64,000 nucleotides of DNA from Melastoma dodecandrum (taxonomy: Eukaryota > Streptophyta > Magnoliopsida > Myrtales > Melastomataceae). Below the pieces are notes generated by a model. It was not told where the DNA came from, searched no databases, and saw only the letters and a program-made list of their open reading frames with translations. Both the position numbers and the translations under genes were made by a program. The stretch lies in contig JARUPY010000397.1 in the NCBI GenBank assembly GCA_029817715.1, positions 2,480,001 to 2,544,000 on the forward strand. The letters run 5' to 3'. Positions 45,791-57,900 of the stretch are shown here, piece by piece (within the stretch, counting starts at the first letter, position 1; the number at the start of each line of letters is the position of its first letter).

Positions 45791-48099
45791 ATGGTGTTTG
45801 GGCAAGTGGTGATCGGACCCCCGGGATCCGGGAAGACCACTTACTGTAACGGCATGTCCCAATTCCTCCGCCTCATCGGAAGGTAACCGACGACTGCCGC
45901 AACTCATGTGATTGTTTTCTGGATCAGTCGAGCTTTTTTTTTTTTTCTATTTTCTCCTCTTCTCATGGCGGTCGATGGGCTTTTTGTTGATCGCAGGAAA
46001 GTGGCCGTCATCAATTTGGACCCTGCCAATGATTCGCTGCCGTATCCTTTTCTTTCTGTCGTTTTGTTTATCTCCGGCGATCTTCACCTTGTCTGGAGTA
46101 TTTGGGATGAGATTCCTTATCGAGAACCAGGTACGATTGTGCTATAAACATCGAGGAACTTATTAAGCTCGGGGATGTTATGGCGGAGCATTCCCTAGGT
46201 CCCAACGGAGGTATGGACACTTCCCGTCGGAACTCGGGAAATTGTGGCTGGTTTTTATTGTTTTAGTTCCCACGGAAATCCTGTTGTGGCTCTTATTCTG
46301 GCTCTACTGGTTTTTCTTTCTCCCACAAGTTGTCTTTTCGTCCTTTCTAAATGGTTTCCTCCATTTACGGTCTTTTGATCAGGGCTTGTGTATTGCATGG
46401 ATTACCTGGAGAAGAATGTTGATTGGATGGAATCTAAATTAAAACCTCTTATAAAAGGTCAGCATACCGGAGCTTGGCTATTAGATGTCTTGGGCTTTAA
46501 TTCATAGATCCTGTTTCGTGGTTTCATATTGGAAATTATCGAATGGATTGCATTCTGATGTATGGGTATTGCCTGGCTGTATCTGCTGGTGAAGGGTATT
46601 CTCTTAGAAGGATTTTCCATCCGCCTAATCCCCAGCATTTTTGCAGATCACTATCTTCTCTTTGATTTCCCTGGTCAGGTGGAGTTATTTTTCCTTCACT
46701 CAAACGCAAAAAGATTCATTGAGAAGCTTGTAAAGAAGTTGAACCTTCGTGTATGGCCGATTTTTACCTTTCACTCGATGTTCCACCATCCATCAATTTG
46801 ATCAATACGGTTGACGTTAACTAACTTGTGTTTCTCTGTTAGTTGACTGCCGTGCATCTGGTGGATTCGCATCTGTGCAGTGATCCTGGGAAATATATTA
46901 GTGCACTTCTTCTTTCTTTGTCGACCATGATACATTTGGAGCTACCGCACATCAATGTCTTGTCAAAGATAGATCTGATTGAAAGCTATGGAAAGATTGG
47001 TAATGTTGTTTTTTGGTCGAGTTGCAATCTTTTCATCGGTCTTGGCATTTCTAATTTTTATGGAAATGTGCGTTGCAGCTTTTAATCTGGATTTCTACAC
47101 TGACGTGCAAGATTTATCGTACTTACAATACCATCTTGACCAGGACCCTCGGTCTGCAAAATACAGGTGTGAACTTGTTAAAAAGGACATAATTATTTTT
47201 CTCTGATTGGTCTCCTCAGCAAATATGAATATAGAGAGGCCACAGTCACTGTGCCTCTGCTCAAAGAATCCATGTACTGCTTGACAAGGTGTTAATTGTT
47301 CTTACATTGTGAAACCTAACAGTTAATACTTTAGTGAGATGTCATTAAGTGCTTATTGTAGGAACCTTTCTTTTACAGGAAGCTAACAAAGGAGCTTTGT
47401 GAGGTAGTTGAAGATTATGGTCTTGTCAATTTCACAACCTTGGATATCCAGGTATGAGGCAAACTTGTGCATAATTTTATGGCGTTGGACTTTTCATTTG
47501 TGCCATCTCGTCCTGAACATCTCTTTCTAGGACAAGGAGAGCGTGGGAAGTCTTGTAAAGTTGATTGACAAGAGCAATGGGTTCATATTTGCTGGAGTAG
47601 AACCCAGCGCTGTTGGATTTAGCAAGATAGCTATGGGGCCCGTTGATTGGGACTACTATAGATATCCTTTGTGAATCCATTATTTCTTCATTTGTACTCT
47701 TGACACCTTGTTCTAAATAATTTGCATGTGGTTATAACCATGTCATTTACAACGAATTCAGCAGCTAGAGCTGATACACGACATTAAGCATTTTAGGTTT
47801 TGAAGTAGCATCACCCAAACTCCTGATTACGAGTGATGTGATGAATGTGCTATATGCTACTATGTCACCTTCTTTATGGTAATTCTACTAAATTACAAAA
47901 TCACAAGAGTCTTCTTTTATTTTCCAATTATTTAATTTCATCCAGCAGTTTCTTTCTAGTAGTGTCAGAGTACAAGTTGCTACTTCTACTTTTTGCTGGC
48001 CAGCACACCTTGAATTTTTCCTTGACTGGCAAATTTACAGTGGCTGCGGTGCAAGAGAAGTACGTAAAGGATGACGACGATGTCGATAATGACAGTTGA
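45791..48099 (+). CDS. QQT1: GPN-loop GTPase 2 (QQT1 homologue), 10 exons, 301 aa
   Basis: Small GTPase that helps assemble and import RNA polymerase II; the Arabidopsis orthologue QUATRE-QUART1 is needed for early embryo divisions. Exons: 45791-45882, 45997-46041, 46131-46210, 46383-46457, 46647-46750, 46843-46999, 47079-47166, 47379-47451, 47531-47661, 48039-48099; total 906 nt. P-loop GPPGSGKT is residues 9-16, the defining Gly-Pro-Asn loop is 69-71 (HSLGPNGG), G3 DFPGQ is 104-108, G4-like SKID is 173-176. The end is [11 protein letters not shown] plus an acidic tail. Two introns look U12-type: intron 2 (GTATCCTTT donor) and intron 9 (ATATCCTTT ... AC). Only the AT-AC reading of intron 9 restores the conserved C-terminus. 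All catalytic motifs are intact. Confidence 0.95.
46042..46130 (+). other. U12-type intron (GT-AG subtype) in the GPN2 gene
   Basis: The donor reads GTATCCTTTT, an exact match to the minor-spliceosome 5' splice-site consensus RTATCCTTT. ATTCCTTATC, close to the U12 branch site TTCCTTRAY, lies about 11 nt before the acceptor CCAG. The junction joins CC to G to restore Pro46. The intron is only 89 bp. Confidence 0.7.
47662..48038 (+). other. U12-type intron (AT-AC subtype) in the GPN2 gene
   Basis: The intron starts ATATCCTTT (47662) and ends TTTAC (48038). The branch element TTCCTTGAC (48018-48026) puts the branch adenosine 13 nt from the 3' end, in the 10-20 nt window of U12 introns. Removing it joins TATAG to AGTGGCT and yields [11 protein letters not shown]. 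No GT-AG alternative keeps the frame into the conserved tail. Confidence 0.85.
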
Positions 48100-48914
48100 A
48101 GAGATGCAGTAAATTCGTTGGTTATCCCATGTCTTCATTATGCAGAACAATTGTCTTCTCATGGTTGTCCTGTAGTTCGCCTGATACTCATAACCTGATG
48201 AAGCCTCTCTGGGGGAGTTCTTCCTTCAAATTTGAACAATGTTTACACCGCATTTCTGGCGGAGATGGGAGAAGCAGCGGAGCGCAGAATTTTGCTAGGG
48301 TCCATTATCAACAGATAAGCACGATGTACTATACACATTATATCTGTGTGCTGTGAATTAAATGCAGAGTTGTATGTTGCAAAGATGATGCCAGGATGGT
48401 CATAACTGCTCTTTGACAATTTACTGGATCTTCCGGTCAACTTTAGCCGGAACATTGTTAATCTATATGGCTCACGACATCCTTCCCCACATTGAGATCT
48501 GATAATCTTATTTCTGGTTTTCTGGGTTGAGCGTATGAAGTGGGGAGGTCTAGTGTCATTACGATATAGTCCTTAGCTGGTGTAAGTTGACCAAAGAACC
48601 AATCAAAGTCTTGGGTCCTGTTGTTTTTCCAGGAGAGACACTGTCAAACTATTCCATCTATCATTTCATATAATTAATCAAGCGCCTTTAAACTTATACC
48701 CAAATGTTGGATGTTATTTACTGATTACACCTTACTCTTCTGGATCTGGAGGCCCTACAAAATGGGGCTGCAAATTATTTCATTTTATTTTCTGTGGTTG
48801 TCCTCTGTGACTAATTTCTTTTGGAATTGGGAATGGCCGTATTTGATGAAGGAATGTGCATGAGGCATCTCCCTTGATCAGATTGGGGGCATGAATGGCT
48901 TATCTTCTTTTCAG
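48100..48914. other. GPN2 3' flank
   Basis: Likely GPN2 3' UTR and spacer. No exon chain seen. Confidence 0.45.
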
Positions 48915-49371
48915 GACAGTTGACTAAGTGGGAGAAGGCGATTGTGCGTCTGCTTGACATCCAAGCTAAACATGGCTCAATGTGCCAAAAAACAATTTCT
49001 TTATTACATTCTTTCCGGAATTGGGCACAGGTAACCTAACATTCCCGTCTCCTCTCACAGATTACAAAGTGCCCCGCACTTTTCTACCATGTCATTTCAT
49101 AAAGAGTAATGTGATACGTGTAACGAATAAGTACGAAGCTCGCCGTTGTCGAACCATCTCGATGAATGAAAACACTCACCATCGGTTGCTGCCATGATAT
49201 TGATCCTCACACGACCCTGAAGGTAAAGAGCTCAACAATCACAGTAACCTCGGGGTTCTCTTGCAGCACGAGCTGAAGCTGGAGTCCTTCCCGACAGTTT
49301 CTGGCGCATTCGACTCCAAGGCGCTGCAAAAGTGTCCCAAGGTCGGGCTGGGGCTTTCTTTCAAGCCTTGA
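48915..49371 (+). pseudogene. Two-exon C-terminal gene fragment of unrecognised family
   Basis: Exon-like pieces at 48915-49030 and 49267-49371 have good acceptors (TTTTCAG, TTGCAG), a GTAACC donor and matching phase. Together they read about 73 residues, beginning QLTKWEKAIVRLLDIQAK and ending PKVGLGLSFKP before a TGA. It looks like the end of a real protein, with an amphipathic helix and a short tail, but I see no matching upstream exons between the GPN2 stop and here. So it is either a gene relic or the end of a gene whose 5' part I failed to read. The family is not recognised. Confidence 0.4.
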
Positions 49372-49435
49372 TCATTCTTATTCTCTTCTCTTAGATTCCA
49401 AGTGTCGTTAGTATCCACTGGATACTAGTGAATCT

Positions 49436-49807
49436 TCAATAGATACAATACAATGATGTAGCAGGTGAGGCAAGTGACCCCTCCATGTTCAGCGGCACAA
49501 CAGTACAGAGGCTGAACAAAGTTTTAAGGACAAGAAATGAGATGTCAGTTCTCATGTTGAAGAGGGTCCGGCTAAATTCGCAAATCACGTCAGCGACATG
49601 CGAACAGACAGCAAGTGGAAAGTAGCCATTAACCAACACGGCGCAATTCGACTTCATCGCCTTGAAGACCAGCTCGGTCTCCTCCTGGTCAAAGACACAG
49701 TGGTTGTCTTCGTCGTCCAAGAACCTAAAAAGACATCCAGCTAGTTTAAGATACCAAGACTCGAGTCTTGACCTTAATGGAAAGAGGGCTGTATGTTTTG
49801 GGCCCAT
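49436..49807 (-). other. Open frame with an exon-like start, uncertain
   Basis: On the minus strand a TTTTTAG acceptor at about 49724 leads into FLDDEDNHCVFDQEETELVF and a cysteine/valine-rich continuation, open for over 90 codons. It has no family that I recognise and no confirmed partner exon. It may be a gene relic or chance. Confidence 0.2.
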
Positions 49808-49835
49808 ATAGCAGGCCCAAAAGGGGGAACCGCGT

Positions 49836-49860
49836 GGTGACGTAAGCTATGGCGTCACGG
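49836..49860. promoter_or_regulatory. Inverted TGACG pair upstream of the SAT32 gene
   Basis: GTGACGT and CGTCAC face each other about 470 bp before the SAT32 ATG. TGACG pairs are as-1-like sites for TGA-class bZIP factors. Function is inferred from the motif only. Confidence 0.25.
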
Positions 49861-50215
49861 TAAAAATCAACGGCTGGGAGGGAGTACACGGCCTTCCCCC
49901 AGGGTTAGACATGGAGGATATCCATACTCCCACCGAATAATCCTCTCCTCTCCTCTCTTAAAGATTTTCTCCTGCCCTTTTTCTGTGGGATATATCCGGA
50001 GAAATCTGATTGACCCCTCCATTTTTTTGGATTTTGATTTGGGATTTGATGGAAGGTTATTGCGTCCCGGCGGATTACTCTTCGACGGTGCTTTCGGTTT
50101 GTTGTCGTCGTCGGCGTTGCTTCGATTCCATCGGTTTCCTTCTTCCCGAGTCTTCCTACTGTCAAGGTTGTAGTCATCCCCCTCGTCTTCCTACTTCTTT
50201 CTCCTCCTCCTGACG

Positions 50216-50245
<30 letters not shown>
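50216..50245 (+). repeat. 30-base poly-C tract in the SAT32 leader
   Basis: An uninterrupted run of 30 C on the sense strand, about 78 bp upstream of the SAT32 ATG and so probably inside the 5' UTR. Homopolymer length may be inexact in the assembly. Confidence 0.85.
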
Positions 50246-50246
<1 letters not shown>

Positions 50247-50322
50247 TTCTCCCCCTGTCGAGGAGACAACCTCGTTAAGACGCAGGAGGTGGAGGAGGAC
50301 CAGTAATCTCTCCTTCGCCGCC

Positions 50323-53300
50323 ATGAGGAAGCGTGAGTTTCGGCTTCTTTTGGCTCTCGTTTATTGTCGGTTGCTTTCCAGGGCGGTCAACGTCCTGTTT
50401 AGGGATTTTGACTTGGTCGATCGTTGTGCGTGTGTTGTTGAAAATTCGGTTGACTATTGCTTCGATGATTATGATTCAATTCCTCGTGTGGTAAAATCTT
50501 ATTGAATCGGTTTGGGTGGTTCTTTATTGCGTTCTATGACTATCACGAACTGTTGTTTTATTGCCCGTCAGATAGCTTTATATTATCATTGAGGCGATGT
50601 GTTGCGGTTCTGGTGTTGTTGACAGGTGTAGATAGTGTTCCGAAGAGAAATCCAGATATTCTGGATCTGGATAGTGATGACGACGACAGCGTCAGTTCAT
50701 CATCGACCATGCGGTCTGACAGGATGTCATTGGCCGATACTGAAGAGGTCCAAAAGGATAAGTTGCTTGATCAAGCTCTGGATGCATTGTTTGAGAAGAG
50801 GTAACTGATGTTGATTATACCTGTTGCTGTTGTAGTTATGTGTAGACTCCGCCAACCCAGTTGGTATTGGATTAAATTAGAAATACTTGAGTTTTGCATA
50901 TGGGTTCTGGTTGTACGGTATGGATTTTTTTGGATTTTCAATGGTCATTTGGTAGATTGATACTTCTGAGTGTGAATTGATCCTGCAATCGCTGGTTTGA
51001 AGGGGTGCCACAAGGGAGAAGGCATTGTCAGCAATCATTGATGCTTTCAACAGTGAGTTGCAGCACGAGTTCTTGGAGAAGAAGTAAGAATGCAGAGCTT
51101 CAATTTTAATTTTTCACAAGGTGGTTAGGCACATTATAGAATATCCAAAGATTGGGTTATCGAGATGTTTAGGCCATGTTTGGTAACCGGAAACAGGGTC
51201 CGTTTTCCGGAAAACGGAAAACCCCAAAAAATTGTTTTCCTCTGAAAATTTAGAAAACTGTTTTTTGTTTTCTAGTAATAAACAAGTTTTCTTGTTTTCA
51301 TAGAAAACGAAGACAGGAAACGGACCTTGTTTCCTCCTACCAAACAGGGCCTTAATAGCCCTGTAATTAATCTCCACCTGATCAAGATGGTGGGGGCATA
51401 GTCAATGGTGAATGACGCAATTCCTAACAAGAAGGCCGAGACTTTTATGAACTTATACTTCTTGTGTTTTTCAGATTTGCGACATTGCTTCACCAGTGTA
51501 TAACTTCTTTGAAGAAGGGTTCGGCCAGGGAAATATCTCTGGCATCTCATACTATTGGTGAGGATATAATCTATCCGGGCTATATCCTTTCTCGAATAAT
51601 GTGTGGTTAGTAAGCAGAGCAATTTGTTGGCAATATCCTAGGGTTGTTGGCAATTACTGTTGGCTGCGGGGATAATGCACGTGAAATAGTGGAAGAATCT
51701 GTTCCTGTTCTCGCACAAGATTTGAAATCTAGAGGGGATCCTCAAAAGCTGTCAAAGGTAGATGATTTTGCTATTTCTCAATTGTTGCATTTTTTTTGTC
51801 CAGAATCTCTTGAACTTGTGATCTTTTTGCTTTGAATGCAGCTTCTGGAATGTTTGGCAGTCATCACCTTTGTTGGAGGAAATGATCCGGCTGAGACAGA
51901 GAAGGCAATGGAAATAATGTGGCAAGCAGTCCTTCCCAAATCGGGTTCTAATGTATGGTTCAGAATTCTTATTTTGAGGCCGTCAAATGACTTTCATCAT
52001 CTTCTATAATGGGCTTTATTATGTTCATCTTGTCTTTTGTTTGATGTGTCCTTATCTTAGGTGATCGCGGTGAAGCCTTCGCCAGCTGTAATATCTGCGA
52101 TGGTGTCTGCTTGGTCATTTCTTCTTACCTCGATGGATCGCTGGAGCCTAGATCCCAAAAAATGGCAAGAGTGAGGACTTAACTTACCACCTGTCTTACA
52201 TAACCATGAAGAAAATGCTTCTTTTCAGTGTCATGTTGAGTGCTGATGTATTTCTAACATTTGTTGTTTTCTGTTAAATCCAGTTCGATATCGTACTTCT
52301 CTAGCCTTCTTGAGAAGGAAGACCGATCTGTCCGTATCGCTGCTGGAGAGGCCCTAGCTCTGATTTTCGAAATGGGAAGCCTAGAGAAGTTTGCCTCGGA
52401 CATGGGTGCTGTTGATGGTTCCAACAACGGAAGTGATAAAATTGGAGGTGGAATGGTACATATTCATGGGCTGAGGGCTAAAGTCCTGAACCAAGTGAGA
52501 AACCTCTCGATGGAAGCTGGGGGAAAAGGTTCTGCTAAGAAAGATCTGAACAGCCAGCGGAACTTGTTTAAGGACATTCTGGAATTTCTCGAGGTTAGTC
52601 ATTTTCATTTTAGCAGGCCATAATTTTCACTCAAATAGTAAATACTTTATCTAAATCCCATCGGTCTAATCTCAATGATACAGGATGGTTCCTGTCCCAA
52701 GATGTCTGTTAAGATTGGAGGAGATATGCTCACAACTACAACTTGGTCACAGTTGGTTCAGGTTACTGTCACAAATCTTTCTGGCTTATTTTACACGAGT
52801 GCGAGATTGTTCTCTTCCTCAGGCCTCGCTTTTTGCTTATTTCAACAGCTGAACTATCTTAAACATTTCCTTGGGAGTGGTTTTGTCAAGCATATGCAGG
52901 TTTGTTAAAGTACCCTAATTTCAGTTTAATAGCCTCAGCGATCGCTTCTTATTTCATAATGAATTTTCGAAATAATCTTCGCGTAGGACAATGACTTGCT
53001 GCATGAAATATTTGGATTTACCCCAAAGAAGAACACCGGAGGTGCGGGTCATCAAATGTCCCGTGAAGAGAAGGTTAGCCTGCTTATGCCGTTCTCTTTG
53101 AGGGTGTACTAAAAGTGATGCACTGAGATCTATTTGACCTGGCCAGTTATAACAACCGTTTCAACATTTTGTGTTAATCTTTTGGTACTTGGTAGTAGTC
53201 TGAGTTCCCGCTGTGCCTGAATATAAACCATGCCTTCTGAGATGTTTTTGCTTTTCTATCTGGGACAGAGGTTGTTTAAATCGCCCAACTCGATCGTCAA

Positions 53301-53488
53301 CAAGGCAAGGACACAATACCTGAACAAACAGCGGATGTTGTCGGAAGTAAGCATATCTCTGATTATGAGTTGACCAGTTCCCGGTGTCCTGGCCATTACT
53401 GCTGTTCATTGAACCCTTTCCCAATGTGTCGGTGCAGGGTAAAAATGCTGGCCGCTTTTCGGTGAATGCCGGTGAGGATGAGATCTGA
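50323..53488 (+). CDS. SAT32: Interferon-related developmental regulator (IFRD) family protein, SAT32-like, 13 exons, 446 aa
   Basis: Plant IFRD protein; the Arabidopsis member SAT32 affects salt tolerance. Exons: 50323-50332, 50626-50800, 51003-51083, 51475-51557, 51642-51757, 51842-51952, 52061-52170, 52284-52593, 52684-52761, 52849-52899, 52987-53073, 53269-53346, 53438-53488; total 1341 nt. An acidic/serine stretch (DLDSDDDDSVSSSS) precedes HEAT-like helical repeats (LLDQALDALFEKR, LAITVGCG, RSVRIAAGEALALIFEMG). The IFRD C-terminal part has LLHEIFGFTPKK and RTQYLNKQRM. The first coding exon is only 10 nt (ATG AGG AAG C), so the start rests on its good GTGAGT donor and on the phase of exon 2. 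The length agrees with SAT32 (about 440 aa). No lesions. Confidence 0.93.
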
Positions 53489-54332
53489 TATCAGCAGCTG
53501 CGTTGGATCTCTTGGTGGATTAATTAGTTCGATTTTTGGGGTTGGTCATTGGTCGAAAGCGTAGTCATATATAATAGATTATTCATTGCCATATGTTGTC
53601 AAACAAGAATAGTAGCAAAATTTGGTTGCTGCCCATTTTGCATGTACCGGTGTAACACTGAACGCGCATGCTTTTAAGAGTGCAGTCCATATCATTACAC
53701 GACTTAAGCTAACATTTCAATGGTTTCTGACCTTCTAAGTTCACATGCCCATGGTCGACCTAACAAAACGATTCAGCCAAGTTCTTTGGTTTCACGAAAT
53801 ACACGGTGACCGCTACATCCATGCGAGAAGGAAACATGTGGAATCAAATATGGTATTTGAGTGAAGAGAAAGGGTTACTCAACTTACAACACGCCAAATC
53901 GTCCCCATGTCTTCACTCATCCCATGCCACAGCTGCAAGGCATTCTTCGACTTCCACCAGTTACTTTCTGAGAAGCCTTTTACATAAACAAAGAAGTAAC
54001 GTTTGTTCCCAGGAACCCAAAAAAAATAAAACAAGGCCCGGGCAAAGAAGTCATTGATGTCCCGGTCATCAGCCCATTAAACCACCACCCCCCACCCCCC
54101 ACACACGCCAGCGCACAAAATTCCATGTTTCCTTGTCGAGGCCCGAGGAATTTGATATATTTTCCCTTTCCACAATTACAAAGTTCTCAAGTTCAGGTCT
54201 ACCCAGTGTAATAAGCAACATCAAGCAACCAAATGTCCGCGACTTCTGTGATTCAAGGCATGTCTCTGTACCTATTTTATGAGCAGGCATATATATCTTA
54301 GGATGTCAGGAAGAGAGAGATCCCACATACCG
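53489..54332. other. Convergent spacer, SAT32 3' side
   Basis: Probable SAT32 3' UTR followed by spacer up to the poly-C tract. No gene seen. Confidence 0.5.
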
Positions 54333-54472
<140 letters not shown>

Positions 54473-54994
54473 ATACCCATCATCACCATCAAGTCAGTCA
54501 GGTATTGTGCCCAGTCAGAGCCAACTCCGCCGAACAGCATACAAATTGAAGATAAGACATGTTACTATGCTGTTACAGTGCAGTTCAACAGAAGATGCGC
54601 GATAAATACTTGGCAAACAATCTAATCTCCGAGATTCGAAAGAAGAATTCTAAATATTCACAAGCCCCTAGTCTTTTCTACTTCCTATCTAGAAAGTAAT
54701 CAAAACACAGCCAACCATATCCTTGTCTACGTGCTCCTCACTTAGCTAGAAAAAAGAAAAAAAAAAATTAAGGTTCCAGGTTTACCTGCAGAGAGCAGGA
54801 AGCAAAATTTTTCATGAAGAAACCTGTACAATGTGAGCCATGTGTACACCCGTTTAGGTCACAAATCAATCCGACCCATTGCTGTTGCCCAGAACCGATG
54901 ATCTTATACAGTGACTTCCCATGAGCTGAGCGATCCCAGGCACCTAAAGGAGCAGCTAACCTGCAACAGCAAGATCTATATTGGCTGGAATCAA
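54473..54994. other. 3' flank of the SPOC-protein gene
   Basis: Probable 3' UTR of the minus-strand SPOC-protein gene and spacer. No gene seen. Confidence 0.5.
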
Positions 54995-57900
54995 TCACGT
55001 TCCTTCTGAGTTCGTATCCTTAGGAACTACAAGCGCAAGGAGGCAGTCAGTTGAACTAGGAGCTACAGATAGCATGGAGCAGACATCCTGTGAATACGGG
55101 AGGATAAATAGGAGCCTTGGCCACATGGAGTTTGCAGAAGGAATTTTGATTACTCCTGCACACTCCCTTTGCTTCAAGTACGATATGAAATTGGAGAACT
55201 GCATAAAATTAGTCAAAGATCAGTAAGAGTTCTATTGGGAGGGAAAACTGAATGACTTTGAGAATTCATATCCTGGATGACATGGAGTTAAAATGTATAT
55301 GACACTATTTCTCAAAACATGCAGGAGAAAAAAAAAACAATAATGTAATGCCGATAGAGAACTCACCCCTTTACAGTCAGCTGCAGAAGATGGGATCAGC
55401 TGACACACCTCTCTCTGCAATATGTTAAAAGAACAAGATATTACTTGTAACATATTATAACAAGTCAAATGTTGCTAAAAAGATAGAGCTATATTTTCCC
55501 GAATCCCACACCAAGCGAAATTTAGTTTTCAACATATCTTTTAGTTAAAAAGATCAAAATGACATGAATTAAGCTACAGTAAATTTTTGACATTGATCCT
55601 TCTCTAATGCAACATCATGATCAATTTAAAATGCCAGGGGTACACTAGCCATTAAGTTGGAAATTTTTATTCTTAATGTGGAGGCAGATACTATTTTACT
55701 AATGTCAACAAAGGTTCCAGGCGGGAGTTAAACATTGGATCAATTTCTGAAAAAATAATGAAAGGATAGATAAATAAATCCCTGACTTCATCAGGAAGAC
55801 TGAATAGAAAAAAATATAATTACAAATGCTAAGACTTACACGATGCGATGGCGTACTGGTGAATGTTGATTTGACATGTCGAAAATCAGTGCGTTTCGTC
55901 ATGTCTAGTTTAACTGGCCACCTGCACAGAGAATTAAATGAGCAGCTTCAACTTCATGCTCTGCCCTTGTACGACATACATGATACAAAGATTCTTACTC
56001 GGTCGGTTCCGGAGCACTCTTCAAGTACTTGCATTTATCTGAATTGATTCTGGATGCATGAACAGTGCAATAATGGACTCCACCCTTACATAATTCGCCA
56101 CGCCAGAGGTACTCAAGCCCGTCTTTCAAACTCACATCATTAGAATACTCAGAAGAAGGTTGGGAAGGGGGAGGGGGAGGAGGAGGGGGCGGAGGAGGAG
56201 AACTCGGAGGGGGTGGAGCAAGAGGTGGGTGAGGTTGCGGCAACGGAGGGAAACCTGGCTGAAATGGGGGTGGAATACCATCATGAGGTGGCTGAGATGG
56301 TACTGCCGAGGGCATCTGGGGAAAAGTTTGGTCAGATCTAATAACACTGCCTGATACCTGTGTCGAGGGGGCAACACAAGGTTGAATATAAGGCGCTGAA
56401 ACAACACCATTCTGAAAATTATTTGGTAACTTTCCTGGTGATATCGGCTTCAAAGGTAAGTGGGCATTTGGAGCTCTAACATCCCAAGCGCCCGACGGAG
56501 GATAGGCAGGTTGCAAGAAAGGAGTCCCTGGCACTGCCTGGGGCTGCATATTTGGACACTGTGAAGGAACAGCCGTTGGAATGCTGCCAGGTGCTGACTG
56601 GATTTCATAATTTGGCATCTGATGCACCCACGGCCTTGCATCAGGACCAGAAATTATGCGAGATCCTGCAATATGATCATTCAAAAGGCATTCTTCCAAA
56701 CAAAAATTCAAGAAGAGAACCCACTGTAAGAAAACCACCTTGTGCTGTATCCGCCATATTATTATTATTGGAGCAAGCAGAGGCAGGCCAGGATGGTTGG
56801 AATGGAGTGGTAGCTTGTGCTGCATTGGCACCAGCAGGTCGAAACGCAGGGGAAGTAAGGCCCGCAGGGATTTTCTCAGATTTTACATTGACAGGAGCAA
56901 CATGTTTATCTGCCGGACTGCAACACAAATAAGAATAAGCACTTCAGAAAACGAATTTTCAAGAACATGCATCGAGTAGTTCAATCACAAAAATAATGTC
57001 ATAGATAGCTCAATTGAATCTATACGGGAAATGCACAAAAAGAAAGAATTCATAATAAAAAATCTATTAGAAATAAAAAATCAGAAAAAAGTGTCATATC
57101 ACATGGGTTTTAACAACCATGGTTACTTCCCACTAACCCAGCTCAGCTCATAAAATTCCTTTGAGGAAGATCAATCAGGATCTTCTTGCAATGTAGATGG
57201 CTTTGGAAGTTACAAAATGACACAAAAAATGAACACACTTTAAGCACATAGGATAAATTATGCATGAGATTGCTGTTAAAGCAAAATTTGTTATCCAGCA
57301 AAAAGTTGTAGAACAAGTGTGTTCAGGTTTTGGAGGGGATGGGGAGGATGGCGGGAAGACATTTGGATGAACCTTAGGAAGAAAAATACACTTGCCAAGC
57401 ACAATAGGTCAGAATCAAGACGGTTAAAATTACAGCTACTAAGGAACAGGAGAGGTGACACAACTGATGACTAAAACAGTTTAGCAATAAAGATTGAATA
57501 TGAGATGTAAACCTGTATTCAATCTGGAAGAATACTCCAGGACAACCTCGAAGATTCCTCAAGAGAATGTTGGCAGCACTCACACTGCCACAATCGACCA
57601 GCCAACTGCACCCACCCTGCAAATTTGTACGGTTCACCCGCTGGACACAACCTATATTATCAATAGCAAGTCTGCACATGCTTAACACTTCATCGTCTGT
57701 GATTCGTGAAAGATCGAACTTTGAATTATATATCAAAATAGAGCTTGAAGCAAAATTATCTTCTTCTAGGTAGATAGGAGCATTCCAGTTTGCAATGCTA
57801 TACTTTGCAGTCAATGAAGATATCAGGGAAACCAGCTGCTGAGATATTCTTGTCAGACTATCAGCAGGGCTTTCAGACATTTTCTGAGAATGAGGGGACT

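Noticed and set aside
47662..47680. GPN2 ending at the TGA after DYYRYPL (no last intron)
   Set aside because: It ignores a perfect U12 donor and branch site and loses the conserved AAVQEKY tail found downstream in phase.
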